NCBI RefSeq assembly: GCF_009377205.1
Contig: NZ_VJZE01000030.1
Location: 1-39,735 of the forward strand
Reading direction: 5' to 3'
Length of the DNA stretch: 39,735 bases
Source of the DNA: Streptomyces phyllanthi
GTDB taxonomy: Bacteria; Actinomycetota; Actinomycetes; Streptomycetales; Streptomycetaceae
Shown: positions 17,900 to 26,862 of the stretch, in pieces
Numbering within the stretch: position 1 is the stretch's first letter
Layout of the letters: every line of letters starts with the position of its first letter
Translations under genes and position numbers: made by a program
The notes under the pieces: generated by a model
Database searches by the model: none
What the model saw: the letters and a program-made list of their open reading frames with translations, nothing else
What the model was told of the DNA's origin: nothing

Positions 17900-20413
17900 A
17901 TGAGGCGAGCACTGCTGATCGGAAGTGAGACAGGCGGGCTGAGCGGCGTGCATGCCGACGTGGAGGTGATGGGTGAGGCGCTGGCCGGGCTCGGCTTCGC
18001 CGTACGGCCCGCCACCGGCAAGGACGCCACCGCTCAGGGGATCGTCGCAGGCTACCGGGAGCTGGTGGAGGACAGCGGCCCGGACGACGCGGTAGTCGTT
18101 TACTACTCCGGGCACGGCGGCCGCCAGCGCAACCCCTTGGCGGCACAGGACCCGACGCTGCCGGCCTGGCTGCAGTACATCGTGCCGACCGACTTCGACG
18201 ACCGCTCCGACCCCCGCAGCCGTTGCGTACTCGCCGAGGAGCTGACGCGCCTTCAGCTGGAGCTCACCGACCGGACCCGCAACGCCACGGTGATCCTGGA
18301 CTGCTGTCACGCCGCGCGCATGTCCCGTTCCGGCTCGGCCGTTCCCAAGGCCCTGGAGCGCCTCCACCTTCCCGAGGAGGACCTGGTCCGGCGCTGGCGT
18401 GAAGCGCGCGACGGCCGGCTTCTGGGTGCCGACGCCAACCCGCACGCTGTGCGCCTGGTGGCCTGTGCCCCCCATCAGAGCGCCTACGAGATCCACGACG
18501 CACGGCTCGGCCGCCGCCACGGCGTGCTCACCGCCGCGTTGGTGCGGCTGCTCACCGGGTCCGACCCCGGTGCGCTCACCTGGCTGGACGTGCTTGAGTC
18601 GGTGCGGGGCGCCGTTCCGGCCGCCGCCGCCCCGCAGCGGCCGGACGTGGAAGGGCCCGCGGAGCGGCTTCTCTTCTCGTTGCGGACACGTGGCGGCCAG
18701 GGCGTCCTGCCCGTACGTATCAAGGACGGAGTGGCAGTCCTGCCCGACGCCGCCGTCTTCGGCGTCGCGGTCGGCGACCGGTACGAGCTGGTCGCCAGGG
18801 GCGGCGAACCGCGGCTGGCGGGTGCGGTCGTCGCGCGCATCGCCGGCGGCGACGCCGTGCTGGCCCTGGAAGGGGTGCCCGACGCCTCGGCGCTGCCGTC
18901 AGGGGTGTCCGCCTGGCCGGTCGGTGTGGTGCTCGGCCGACGGCCAGTGGTCCTGCTGCCCGTCAGTCACCCGGGCCGTGACCGGATCGCCCGGGCACTC
19001 GAGTCCTCGGCGCAGGTCCGCGTCGTGGAGGAGACCGACGACGCGCTGGCGACCGTACGTCTGGGGGGCGGTGACGACCCGGCTGTTCACGTGACCGACG
19101 GCATGGGGCAGGCGCTGTCCGGGGAGGCCATGTCACCGGACGGGGCGGTCGACGCCGTGCGGACCCTCGCACTCGGGGCATACGTCCGCCGACTGCCCTC
19201 CGGCCCCGGCAGGTCTGCGCTGGCACCCGACGTCGAGGTTCGTTACGTGCGGCTGACCGAAGGCGGCGAGGAAGAACTCACCCCTGGGGCTCACCTGTTC
19301 GTCGGCGACCGGCTGCTGGTGCGGATCACCAACCGAAGCGGTGAGCGCCGTTTCGTCTCACTGTTCGACGTCGGTCTGGCCGGTGCCGTGACCTGGCTGA
19401 CCTCGTCGGAACAGGGTGGCGTGACGCTGGAGCCGGGCGAGCAGTACGAGTTGGGCCATGAGTGGGGCGGCGGGATGCCGTTGCAGTGGCCGGAGAAACT
19501 GCCGGCCGGACCGGCCCGGGAGGAGAGTTTCGTGGCAGTCGTCACCGACCGGCCGGTGGACCGGCTCGGCCGGCTCGGTCGGGCCGGCGGCACGCGTGGC
19601 ATTCCTCCGGCCTCCGACCGTCTGGAGTGGCTGGTCGACCGCCTCGACACAGGTCGTAGGGACGTTCCCGCGCCCCCTCCACGGGACGGGGGCGCGCGAT
19701 GGGAGGTCAGGCCCTTCGACTTCCTGCTGCACCCGGCACGCCGGGCACGCGCGGACGAGCCGGCGTTCGAGATCGACGAGCGTCTGGACCAGTCCTTCCG
19801 ACTGGTCACCCCCCGGGGCCCGGACGCGCCCAGCAGGGTGGCGGTGCGGCTGAAGGAAGTCACCGTGCACAGCAACCGCGCCTTCCTGCGGTCGCAGGTC
19901 CGTATCGACACCATGGTCGTCACCGCCGCGCCGGACGAGGCGGGCGGCCCCTACCGGGCCGCCACCCTGCGCTTCGACCGGATCAAGGACGGTGACCGGC
20001 TGCCCTTCGACGACGTGCTGGTGTACGAGGGGCCGGTGAACCGGTTCCTGGACATCGCGGTGTGGGTGGCCAGGGACGACTCTCCCGATGTGGATCTCGC
20101 AGAAGGGCTGGCGGCCGAGACGGGGAGCGAGGAGGTGTCCACCGCGCTGTCCACGCTGACCGCTCTGGCGGCCGCCGAGCCCACCGCCGCGGTCGTCGCC
20201 GGTTCGACAGCAGCGGTGGCGGTCCTCATCCGCATGGCGGCCCGGATGATCGACCAGTCGCGCGGCACGAGCATCGGGCTGTACCGCACGACTCTCCTCC
20301 CTCATCAGAGGTTCGGGGTGGCCGACGGGGTGGGGCGGCATCCGGCCCAGGGTCTGCTCCGGGCACAGGACATGTCGCTGGTGTTCGAGGTGGTGGACCT
20401 GAGCCACGGCTGA
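17900..20413 (+). CDS. Caspase-domain protein 1 (peptidase C14-like) with beta-rich and hydrophobic C-terminal regions
   Basis: 837 residues. The N-terminal caspase fold, about 1-240, starts RRALLIGSETGGLSG. It carries the dyad His72 in YYSGHGG and Cys136 in VILDCCHAARMSR. A middle beta-rich part follows, including a DUF4384-like segment near 450-520 (VGDRLLVRITNRSGERRFVSLFDV). The C-terminal third, from about 600, is another beta-rich region interrupted by a hydrophobic stretch (about 747-777, containing TAAVVAGSTAAVAVLI) and ends YRTTLLPHQRFGVADGVGRHP...; caspase-2 lacks this part. ATG 17900 begins exactly at the caspase fold; the frame open from 17063 overlaps CHAT-B and is not used. Its stop directly abuts that of CHAT-C. 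A membrane-active C-terminal effector is inferred. Confidence 0.88.
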   Translation: MRRALLIGSETGGLSGVHADVEVMGEALAGLGFAVRPATGKDATAQGIVAGYRELVEDSGPDDAVVVYYSGHGGRQRNPLAAQDPTLPAWLQYIVPTDFDDRSDPRSRCVLAEELTRLQLELTDRTRNATVILDCCHAARMSRSGSAVPKALERLHLPEEDLVRRWREARDGRLLGADANPHAVRLVACAPHQSAYEIHDARLGRRHGVLTAALVRLLTGSDPGALTWLDVLESVRGAVPAAAAPQRPDVEGPAERLLFSLRTRGGQGVLPVRIKDGVAVLPDAAVFGVAVGDRYELVARGGEPRLAGAVVARIAGGDAVLALEGVPDASALPSGVSAWPVGVVLGRRPVVLLPVSHPGRDRIARALESSAQVRVVEETDDALATVRLGGGDDPAVHVTDGMGQALSGEAMSPDGAVDAVRTLALGAYVRRLPSGPGRSALAPDVEVRYVRLTEGGEEELTPGAHLFVGDRLLVRITNRSGERRFVSLFDVGLAGAVTWLTSSEQGGVTLEPGEQYELGHEWGGGMPLQWPEKLPAGPAREESFVAVVTDRPVDRLGRLGRAGGTRGIPPASDRLEWLVDRLDTGRRDVPAPPPRDGGARWEVRPFDFLLHPARRARADEPAFEIDERLDQSFRLVTPRGPDAPSRVAVRLKEVTVHSNRAFLRSQVRIDTMVVTAAPDEAGGPYRAATLRFDRIKDGDRLPFDDVLVYEGPVNRFLDIAVWVARDDSPDVDLAEGLAAETGSEEVSTALSTLTALAAAEPTAAVVAGSTAAVAVLIRMAARMIDQSRGTSIGLYRTTLLPHQRFGVADGVGRHPAQGLLRAQDMSLVFEVVDLSHG

Positions 20414-22945
20414 TCAGTCGCCGTCCCCGCCGCCGGTCGCAGTGATGTAACACACGAAAGCGCCCCAGTTGAGTACGGGTTCACCGGCGGCGTGCCGTTC
20501 CCGCTGCGCGGTGCGCAGGGCTTCGGCCGGTCCGTGGCCTTGGTCCAGCAGTCGGTAGAAGCTGATCATGAGGTCGCGGGTCGGCCCGTCGGGCACCTTC
20601 CACAGGCTGGCGACAACGGCCCGTGCGCCGGCTCGCAGGAACGCCGCCCGCAGGCTCACGTGGCCGTCGGGGGCGGTGATTTCGCCGACCCCCGTGTCGC
20701 AGGCGGACAGCACCACCAACTCCGTCGCGGCAAGGTCGAGACCGGTGACGTCGGCCACGGTGAGCAGTCCCGTCTCGCCCTCCGGTCCCGGTCCGCCGTG
20801 TTCCAGCCAGGTGTTGGCGCCGGCCAGCGCGAGGCCGCTGCGCAGCTCGGGCTCGCGGCGCAGGTTGTCGTACCGGCCCGCCAGCCTGCTGTCGTTTCCA
20901 CGCAGGCGCCGGTTCATGTCCCGCGGGTCGCCCGGCGGAGTTCCTGCGAATGTGTAGCCATGCGTGGCGAGGTGCAGCACGCGGGGTGAGCGGAGTTCGC
21001 GCAGCCTGGCTTTGGCAGCGTCGCGGCCCGTCAGCACCAACGCCTCCGGCCGTAGCCCGGCGATTCCGCGGGCCTCCTCGGCCGTGCCGTCCAACGGCTG
21101 GAACAGGGAGTCCGGGTTGGCGGGCCCCACGCCGCCCAGGTCGTAGTCGGGGGCGGCCAGCACGACGTCGGGCCCCGTTACGGCGTTCGCCCGATCCGGA
21201 GCGGCGAGGTCGTCGAGGGCCGTCACGTAGTCGACGGCGTACGACGAGAGAAACGGCGCCGAGCCGAGGGGGAGTACGCCGAGCGGCACGTGCAGCAACG
21301 GCCCGTCCAGGGCGACGCGCAGTCGCCGGCACTCCGCCAGGTGCGGCAGCAGTGGTTCGATCAGCAGCCGTGCCAGTACAGCGGGGGCGTCCTCGTCGTC
21401 GGTGCCCACGGGACAAGGCGCCACGTCCCGGAACGCCGCCGCCCTTCCGGACCCTTCCAGCGCGGCCCGCGCCCGCCACACGGCCTGGTCGACGACGGCC
21501 GCCTGCCCCAGCGAAACGGCAGTCGTCCGTCCCTCGACGGGGCCCACCACGAGCGCGACATACGCGTCGGCCACTCGGACGATGGTGAGGAGCCGGTCTT
21601 CTCTGCCGAGACTGCGGCGCGCGGTGCCGAGAAGCTCGCCGGCCAGTGGCTCCGCCCGTCGGCCGGGGAGGGACTCACGGCGCAGCCTTCCCTCCAGTTC
21701 CGTGCGACGGGCACGCAGCCACCGCAGTTCTTCTCCGTGGCCCTGGTAACTCTCCCCAGCGGCTTCCACTCGGATGTCGGTGTCCGCTCTCTGATACCGC
21801 TCCTGATGGCGGGTCGCGATCCGGGCCAGTACGGCGTTCAGTTCACGCTCGGCCGGATGGGGGGCCGGGCGCAGCCGCCACGGGCGCGACAGCAGGTCCG
21901 GCAGCCGCATACGCCACGCGGACACCGTGAACACCTCCTCGTCACCGGACCCGATGGTGAGGAGGCTCAGCAGATGCCGGTCGGCGTAGGCGGCGAAGGC
22001 ATGGATGACCTCCTCGCGTCGGCGGTCGTCGAGTCCGGCGGCCGCGCCGGTCAGCAACCATGCGCCGGCCGAGCGCAGGGCCTCTCGGGACGCCCGTAGT
22101 GCGCGGTCCCCGTCCGTGGACAAGGAGATCGAGAACCAGGTCGCCGCGACGTCCAGGGCGGCGTCCCCGGACAGTGCACGTTGCACCGCCAGCGCCTCCT
22201 CGTACCAGGACGCGGCGCTGTCGCGGTCCCCTCCCCGGAACGCGACCCGGGCAGCCCCCAGCAGGCGTACGGCGAGGTCGGCGCTCGGCTCCTGGGTCAG
22301 AGCCCTGGTGACCTCCACGGCCCGACGGTAGGCCAGGTCGGCCGCCTCCAGGTCTCCCTCGGCCTCGGCCAGCTCCGCCCGTCCGGACCAGGCGGCTGCC
22401 GCCGACGGGTGCGGCGGTTGCGTCGCGAAGACGTCGAGACAGGTCTGGTACTGCCTGGACGCCTCCCTGCTCAGCAACCGACTGGTCTCGGCCTGGGTCT
22501 GGGCCAGGAGGCAGGCGGCCGCGCCGACATCCGGATGCGACGGCCCGCGCAGGTTCCACAGGAGGGTGAGCCGTTCCCGCAATGGTGCGATCGCAGCGAG
22601 CGGATCGCGGGGCCGCAGGCAGTCCGCGTACAACGCCAGCGTGATGGCGACGACTTCACTGCGCGGTCCGAACGCGGTGCGCTGGAGTGCCAGCGCCTCC
22701 TCGAAGAGAGACTCGAACCGGTACGCGACACGGCCCCCGGTCCCCGCCGTCTCTCCGGTGCGGGATGTGGCGACCGCGTGCTGCACCAGCGCCCGAGCCA
22801 GTTCGGGATCATCGGGCGGGAGATGTTCCCGGCACCACCGAACGCAGTCGGCTGCCGCCTGTGCCGCCTGTGCCGCATCGCCGACACCGGCCAAGGCGGC
22901 ATCGGCCCGCTCCCTCAGCCGCGCGTACTCCTCGTCCCCAGTCAC
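20414..22945 (-). CDS. TPR-CHAT protease C
   Basis: 843 residues. Residues about 1-330 are alpha-helical with degenerate TPR pairs (for example SFEEALALQRTAFGPRSEVV-type units). The CHAT domain occupies about 480-843 with His662 (VLHLATHGYTF) and Cys749 (VVLSACDTGVGE). The insert LRSGLALAGANTWL...GLLTVADVTGLDL and the AGARAVVASLWKVPDGPT block closely parallel CHAT-B, so B and C belong to one subfamily and bracket caspase-1. It ends NWGAFVCYITATGG. GTG 22945 has only a weak upstream GAGG; no better in-frame start is evident. Stop codons of this gene and caspase-1 are adjacent with zero spacing. The CHAT-D promoter region lies divergently upstream. Confidence 0.9.
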   Translation of the reverse strand: MTGDEEYARLRERADAALAGVGDAAQAAQAAADCVRWCREHLPPDDPELARALVQHAVATSRTGETAGTGGRVAYRFESLFEEALALQRTAFGPRSEVVAITLALYADCLRPRDPLAAIAPLRERLTLLWNLRGPSHPDVGAAACLLAQTQAETSRLLSREASRQYQTCLDVFATQPPHPSAAAAWSGRAELAEAEGDLEAADLAYRRAVEVTRALTQEPSADLAVRLLGAARVAFRGGDRDSAASWYEEALAVQRALSGDAALDVAATWFSISLSTDGDRALRASREALRSAGAWLLTGAAAGLDDRRREEVIHAFAAYADRHLLSLLTIGSGDEEVFTVSAWRMRLPDLLSRPWRLRPAPHPAERELNAVLARIATRHQERYQRADTDIRVEAAGESYQGHGEELRWLRARRTELEGRLRRESLPGRRAEPLAGELLGTARRSLGREDRLLTIVRVADAYVALVVGPVEGRTTAVSLGQAAVVDQAVWRARAALEGSGRAAAFRDVAPCPVGTDDEDAPAVLARLLIEPLLPHLAECRRLRVALDGPLLHVPLGVLPLGSAPFLSSYAVDYVTALDDLAAPDRANAVTGPDVVLAAPDYDLGGVGPANPDSLFQPLDGTAEEARGIAGLRPEALVLTGRDAAKARLRELRSPRVLHLATHGYTFAGTPPGDPRDMNRRLRGNDSRLAGRYDNLRREPELRSGLALAGANTWLEHGGPGPEGETGLLTVADVTGLDLAATELVVLSACDTGVGEITAPDGHVSLRAAFLRAGARAVVASLWKVPDGPTRDLMISFYRLLDQGHGPAEALRTAQRERHAAGEPVLNWGAFVCYITATGGGDGD

Positions 22946-23064
22946 CCTCGTTTACTGACCAGTCGACCAGAGGTCGAAACACCCAAATCGGCCCACATCG
23001 AACGGTGTTGCCGCATCACTGTCGCCGCTTGCGGGCTTCCTGCCGACAGCCGGTCAAGCGGCGG

Positions 23065-23095
23065 TTGCGATCGCGTAAGTCCTCGGAGTGATAGT
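23065..23095 (+). promoter_or_regulatory. Candidate CHAT-D promoter
   Basis: TTGCGA (23065-23070), an 18-base spacer, and TGATAGT (23089-23095) resemble a vegetative -35/-10 pair. A transcript from about 23100 would leave roughly an 80-base leader before the proposed CTG start at 23180 and would rule out any start further upstream in the same open frame. Confidence 0.4.
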
Positions 23096-23179
23096 CGAGT
23101 TCGGAGCCGTTCCGGCGACGCGGGAGTCGGTATCCTCATCCCCCTGACACGTGCCCGACCCGGACAGCAGGAGCGTGCC

Positions 23180-25597
23180 CTGGACGATCGTGCGCCGTCG
23201 GCCGTCGCCCGGGCGGTCCATGCGCTGCTCACCGAGGGGTTCGACGGCCCGCTTCCCTTCCTCGCCGCCATCGAGCGACGGCCGGAGCTGCTGACCGAGG
23301 AGGCCGAGGAGGTGCTGGACCGGCTCGTCGCGGACGCGGCGGTGCGGGAGCGGACCGACCCGGGGCACAGCCGGGTGCGGCTGGAGCTCGAACGCGTGCG
23401 CAGAACCCTCCGGGACTGCCGCGCCCACGGCGTCGCCGAGGTACGCGACCAGGTGGCCTCCGGGCTGGACCAGGCGAACCCGGCGATGCAGGAGACACTG
23501 AAGGCGGCAGGGCTGCGGGAGCCGGCCCAGCTGGGAACCGACCCCGCGATGATCGCCTGGCGGGAGGCGACCATCCTGTGCGCGCTGGGACGCACCGAGG
23601 AGGCGGTCGTTCACCTGGAGCGCGCGGCCCGGGTACTGCGTGAGCGATGTGCGTACGGCATGGAGGGCGAGGTCGAATTCCTGCTGTGGGAGCTGGTACG
23701 GGGCGACCGCGCCACCGGTGACCTCGACGCGGCTCTGCGCCACGCGGAGCTGGCGGAGGCCGCGTTCCGCAAGGCGGACTCCAAGGACGGATTGCGGCGG
23801 GTGCTCACCGTCCTGGCCGTCGACACGGCTCTGCCAACCGGCCGGTCCGACGGCAGGTCCGACTTCTATCTGGACCGGCTGGCGGAAGTGGACGCCGGCC
23901 ACGGCGCCTGGTTCCGTTCCTATGCCCGCGCCTCCAGGCTGTTGTTGTCGGCCGCTGACGAGGCGGCCGAGGCGCTCCGCTGGTGTATGGACTCCGTTCA
24001 CCTGCTCAGCGACGATGCCGGGACACAGACGCACTGGCGCAACGAGTGCGCCCGCAAACTGGCCGAAATCGATCCGAGCACACCGGTCGGCGAGGCGTCG
24101 TCCACGAGCGCGAGCGACCAGTTCCTCGCCGCACTGCGCACGTGGAACGCGCAAGCCGGTGACGATGTGGTGGCCGATCGACTGCACCAGGCCGTCCGCC
24201 TCGCCGAAGAGGACCGGCGCCACATCCGCTCCGCGGCGACGCAACGCGGCCTGTCCGCATCACTGGGCATGATCTACCTCGTGGCCGCGGCCGCCGCCCA
24301 ACGGGCCGGACGCCCGGTCGAGGCCCTGGACATCCTGGAGCGCAACACGAGCCGAAGCCTGTTGGGACTGCTGACGACGAACCGGCTGTGGGCCGACGCC
24401 GAGCCGCCACCCACATCGATGTCCACGGTGTACAAACATCAGACGGTCCGCTACCTCTCGCCGTCCGCGAGCAGTGCGGGAACCGGCGGGGCGCAACAGC
24501 AGTTGGAGACGTCGCTGCACCGACTGCGCAGGGCGCTGTCGGACGACGACGAACACGTGCTCACGACGGCCCTTCCGCCATACCCCCGCTTCGAGCCGGC
24601 CTCCTCGGCCGCGCTGGCCGCGCGCCTCACTCAGGACGAGATCGTCCTCGTCTACGCGCCGATCGGCGGGATCTACAGCATCACCTGCGACGGGGCCGAC
24701 CGTGTCGCGTCCTTCGACGTTCAGGCCGTGGAGCGCCTCTGCGCGGAGTACTACCGGTTCGCCACGTCCCCGGAATCCCACGATGACCACTCCCGCCTCG
24801 CTGCGGTGTCGGCCGCCATCGTGGCAGCCTGCGTCGACCCGGTGCGGACAGCGGTCGCGGATCGGCGGCGCGTCGTCGTCGTGCCGTCCGGCGCGCTGTG
24901 GACCGTGCCGCTGGCAGCGCTCGAGCCGTCTCCGCTGAGTGCCGGTCACGCCGTGTCGTACGTACCCAGCCTCTCCACGCTGCTGGCCGTGCTGGAGCAG
25001 CCGCGGCACAGGCGGCGCGTCGAACGGTTCGTCGGCGCCGGCGACCCGGACGGCAGCCTGCCGTACGCGGCGGCAGAACTCGTCCGCGCGGCCGCGGGTT
25101 TCTACGACCGGAGTGTCCACAGCGGTTCCGGCATCGACGTGGCGGCGCTGCTCGCCGATCTGCCGGAGGCGGATGTGGTCCACTTCGCGTGCCACGGCAT
25201 CACGTTCGACAACCATCCGGATCTGTCCGCCCTGCACCTGAGCGGGACGGGCGGTGATCGTCGTCTGCTCTGGGCGCCGGACTTGGTACGGCTGCGGCTG
25301 CGGGCCCGGCTGGTCGTCCTGGCCGCCTGCCACTCGGGGCTCTCCAGGGCATTACCCGGCAACGAGTACGCCGGCCTGCCCGGTGTGCTCCTCGCCGCCG
25401 GTGCGAAAGCGGTGGTCGGCCCGCTGTGGCAGGTCGACGACCAGGTCACAGCCACGCTGATGGAACACTTCTACATCGGTCTGGCCCAAGCCGGTCCGGC
25501 GGCGGCCCTCCACCACGCGCAGGAGGCCGTACGCTCCCGGCCGGAGACCGCCCACCCCTACTACTGGGCGGCGTTCCAGCCGTTCGGGCTGCCGTGA
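23180..25597 (+). CDS. CHAT-domain protease D (start uncertain, possibly CTG)
   Basis: About 805 residues. The N-terminus has the motif often seen in CHAT proteins (FLAAIERRPELLTEEAEEVLDRLVADA), followed by helical repeats and a CHAT domain with His672 (VVHFACHG) and Cys717 (VVLAACHSG) numbered from 23180. It ends HPYYWAAFQPFGLP. No ATG, GTG or TTG occurs in frame between about 22920 and 23312, yet the conserved motif begins near 23215. CTG 23180 has AGGAG six bases upstream and is the best start; GTG 23312 would delete the motif. The frame stays open to 22181, but that part overlaps CHAT-C and is not protein-like. A TTA codon lies at 25352-25354. It is first in a three-gene operon; its stop overlaps the next start as GTGA. 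Confidence 0.82.
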   Translation: MDDRAPSAVARAVHALLTEGFDGPLPFLAAIERRPELLTEEAEEVLDRLVADAAVRERTDPGHSRVRLELERVRRTLRDCRAHGVAEVRDQVASGLDQANPAMQETLKAAGLREPAQLGTDPAMIAWREATILCALGRTEEAVVHLERAARVLRERCAYGMEGEVEFLLWELVRGDRATGDLDAALRHAELAEAAFRKADSKDGLRRVLTVLAVDTALPTGRSDGRSDFYLDRLAEVDAGHGAWFRSYARASRLLLSAADEAAEALRWCMDSVHLLSDDAGTQTHWRNECARKLAEIDPSTPVGEASSTSASDQFLAALRTWNAQAGDDVVADRLHQAVRLAEEDRRHIRSAATQRGLSASLGMIYLVAAAAAQRAGRPVEALDILERNTSRSLLGLLTTNRLWADAEPPPTSMSTVYKHQTVRYLSPSASSAGTGGAQQQLETSLHRLRRALSDDDEHVLTTALPPYPRFEPASSAALAARLTQDEIVLVYAPIGGIYSITCDGADRVASFDVQAVERLCAEYYRFATSPESHDDHSRLAAVSAAIVAACVDPVRTAVADRRRVVVVPSGALWTVPLAALEPSPLSAGHAVSYVPSLSTLLAVLEQPRHRRRVERFVGAGDPDGSLPYAAAELVRAAAGFYDRSVHSGSGIDVAALLADLPEADVVHFACHGITFDNHPDLSALHLSGTGGDRRLLWAPDLVRLRLRARLVVLAACHSGLSRALPGNEYAGLPGVLLAAGAKAVVGPLWQVDDQVTATLMEHFYIGLAQAGPAAALHHAQEAVRSRPETAHPYYWAAFQPFGLP
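25352..25354 (+). other. In-frame TTA codon in CHAT-D, eight codons after the catalytic Cys
   Basis: The codons read AGG GCA TTA CCC GGC, inside the CHAT catalytic domain. Incomplete bldA tRNA supply would stop translation inside the active-site region and, through the GTGA overlap, could reduce the two downstream genes. Confidence 0.85.
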
Positions 25598-26862
25598 GCG
25601 AGGGCTCCCGGCCGGACCGGGATCTCGTGCCGCCCGCGATCCCCGACCCACGGTGGGTGTCTCCTCCCGACGGGCTGATTCTCGGCATCGACATCGAGGA
25701 GCTGTACTTCGACTTCGGCGATGCCCACCGGCTGTTCAAAATGGTCGCCGGGATCCAGGAAGCGGTGGTACGCCTGCACGACGACAAGGTCATGCGGGTC
25801 CGCGACGCGGTGTGGGCGCTGCCCGGCTCGTCGACTCTGGTCCCGCGCCTCGACGACCTGCTCGGCCGGGAGTGCGAGGATCCGGCCAAGGCTCTGGACC
25901 GGGACCTCGAGCGCGCTTTCGATCGCCTGATGGGCGATGTGCGGGGCGCGCTGTCGGGTGACGCCGTGTTCTGGTACGACACCGGTGTCTTCCTGGCCCG
26001 CTTCTCCCTCTGTGTCAATGTCGTCGCAGAGCCCCCCGACCAACTGGGCTTCGACTTCGAGGGTCTGTACCGGAAGGAACTCGCCCGTGTCGGCCCCCTG
26101 TTGGCGCAGGCGCTCCTGCGGGTCTCGGCCGTGTCGGCCTGGCTGCGGGCATCGCTGCCGCTCCGCAGGCAACTCGGCTCCCTGCTCCGCCATCTCGCCG
26201 GCTGGGACGGCGGCTCCACGGACTGGTGCCGGACGGCGCGCGAGCGCACGGACCGGGTCTTCTCCGCACTCGGCATGACGCACTCCGGGACCTCCCTGCC
26301 GCACGCGATGGACGCGATCGTGGCCCATGCCGGGCAGACGGCGGACGAGGTCACACCCGACGAGGAGGCGGCGGACGAGCTCACGCGAAGCGAGGAAGCG
26401 GAGTTCTCACGCCGGGAGAGCGAGCTGGTGAAGGTGCTCCTGGCGGGGGATGCCGAGGCCGCCGAGGAGGGACTGCGCGCCCTGGTGCAGACCGGCCGCA
26501 GAACGATCGGTGCACGTCACCCCCACGTACTCATGGCTCAGGCAACCCTCTGCCTGGCTCTGCACGCGCTGCGCCGGACACCCCTGTGCGTCGATCTGGC
26601 CCATGACACGGCGGACGAGGCCCGCCTTCACCTCGGCGACCGTCATCCGGTCACCGCATCAGTCGCGAGGACCACTTGGTGGCTCCTGCACGTGACCGGA
26701 CGCGACACCGAGGCAGCCGAGTTCATGGAGGCCCGGCTGGCGTGGCTGCTGTCGGCCCGGTCCGAGGAGCTGTCCCCGGAACTCTGGCTGATCCGCGAAA
26801 CGTTCGCCGACCTGGTGCAGCCGCCAGGTCCGACACCGGAAGCGAGGGAGCAGACATCGTGA
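25594..26862 (+). CDS. Unrecognised 422-residue protein coupled to CHAT-D and caspase-2
   Basis: The GTG start overlaps the CHAT-D stop (GTGA), and its own stop overlaps the caspase-2 start the same way, so the three proteins are made together. Residues about 30-130 are a mixed segment (GLILGIDIEELYFDFGDAHR). Residues 130-250 are helical with conserved-looking aromatic residues (FWYDTGVFLARFSLCVN). An acidic linker (DEVTPDEEAADEL) near 255-265 leads to a C-terminal helical region with TPR/kinesin-light-chain-like features (TIGARHPHVLMAQATLCLALHALR, LHLGDRHPVTASVA). No catalytic motif, signal peptide or membrane segment is seen. The position suggests an adaptor or regulator linking the proteases. 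It may be related to the proteins of computationally described CATRA caspase/TPR conflict systems, but I cannot confirm that. Confidence 0.75.
   Translation: MSEGSRPDRDLVPPAIPDPRWVSPPDGLILGIDIEELYFDFGDAHRLFKMVAGIQEAVVRLHDDKVMRVRDAVWALPGSSTLVPRLDDLLGRECEDPAKALDRDLERAFDRLMGDVRGALSGDAVFWYDTGVFLARFSLCVNVVAEPPDQLGFDFEGLYRKELARVGPLLAQALLRVSAVSAWLRASLPLRRQLGSLLRHLAGWDGGSTDWCRTARERTDRVFSALGMTHSGTSLPHAMDAIVAHAGQTADEVTPDEEAADELTRSEEAEFSRRESELVKVLLAGDAEAAEEGLRALVQTGRRTIGARHPHVLMAQATLCLALHALRRTPLCVDLAHDTADEARLHLGDRHPVTASVARTTWWLLHVTGRDTEAAEFMEARLAWLLSARSEELSPELWLIRETFADLVQPPGPTPEAREQTS

Noticed and set aside
13044..17903. Long plus-strand frames opposite CHAT-B (527, 529 and 545 codons)
   Set aside because: Shadows of the CHAT-B gene, whose TPR repeats and CHAT motifs are unambiguous.
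22181..23179. N-terminal extension of CHAT-D through the CHAT-C coding region
   Set aside because: The frame is open but antisense to CHAT-C and not protein-like; a candidate promoter lies at 23065-23095.
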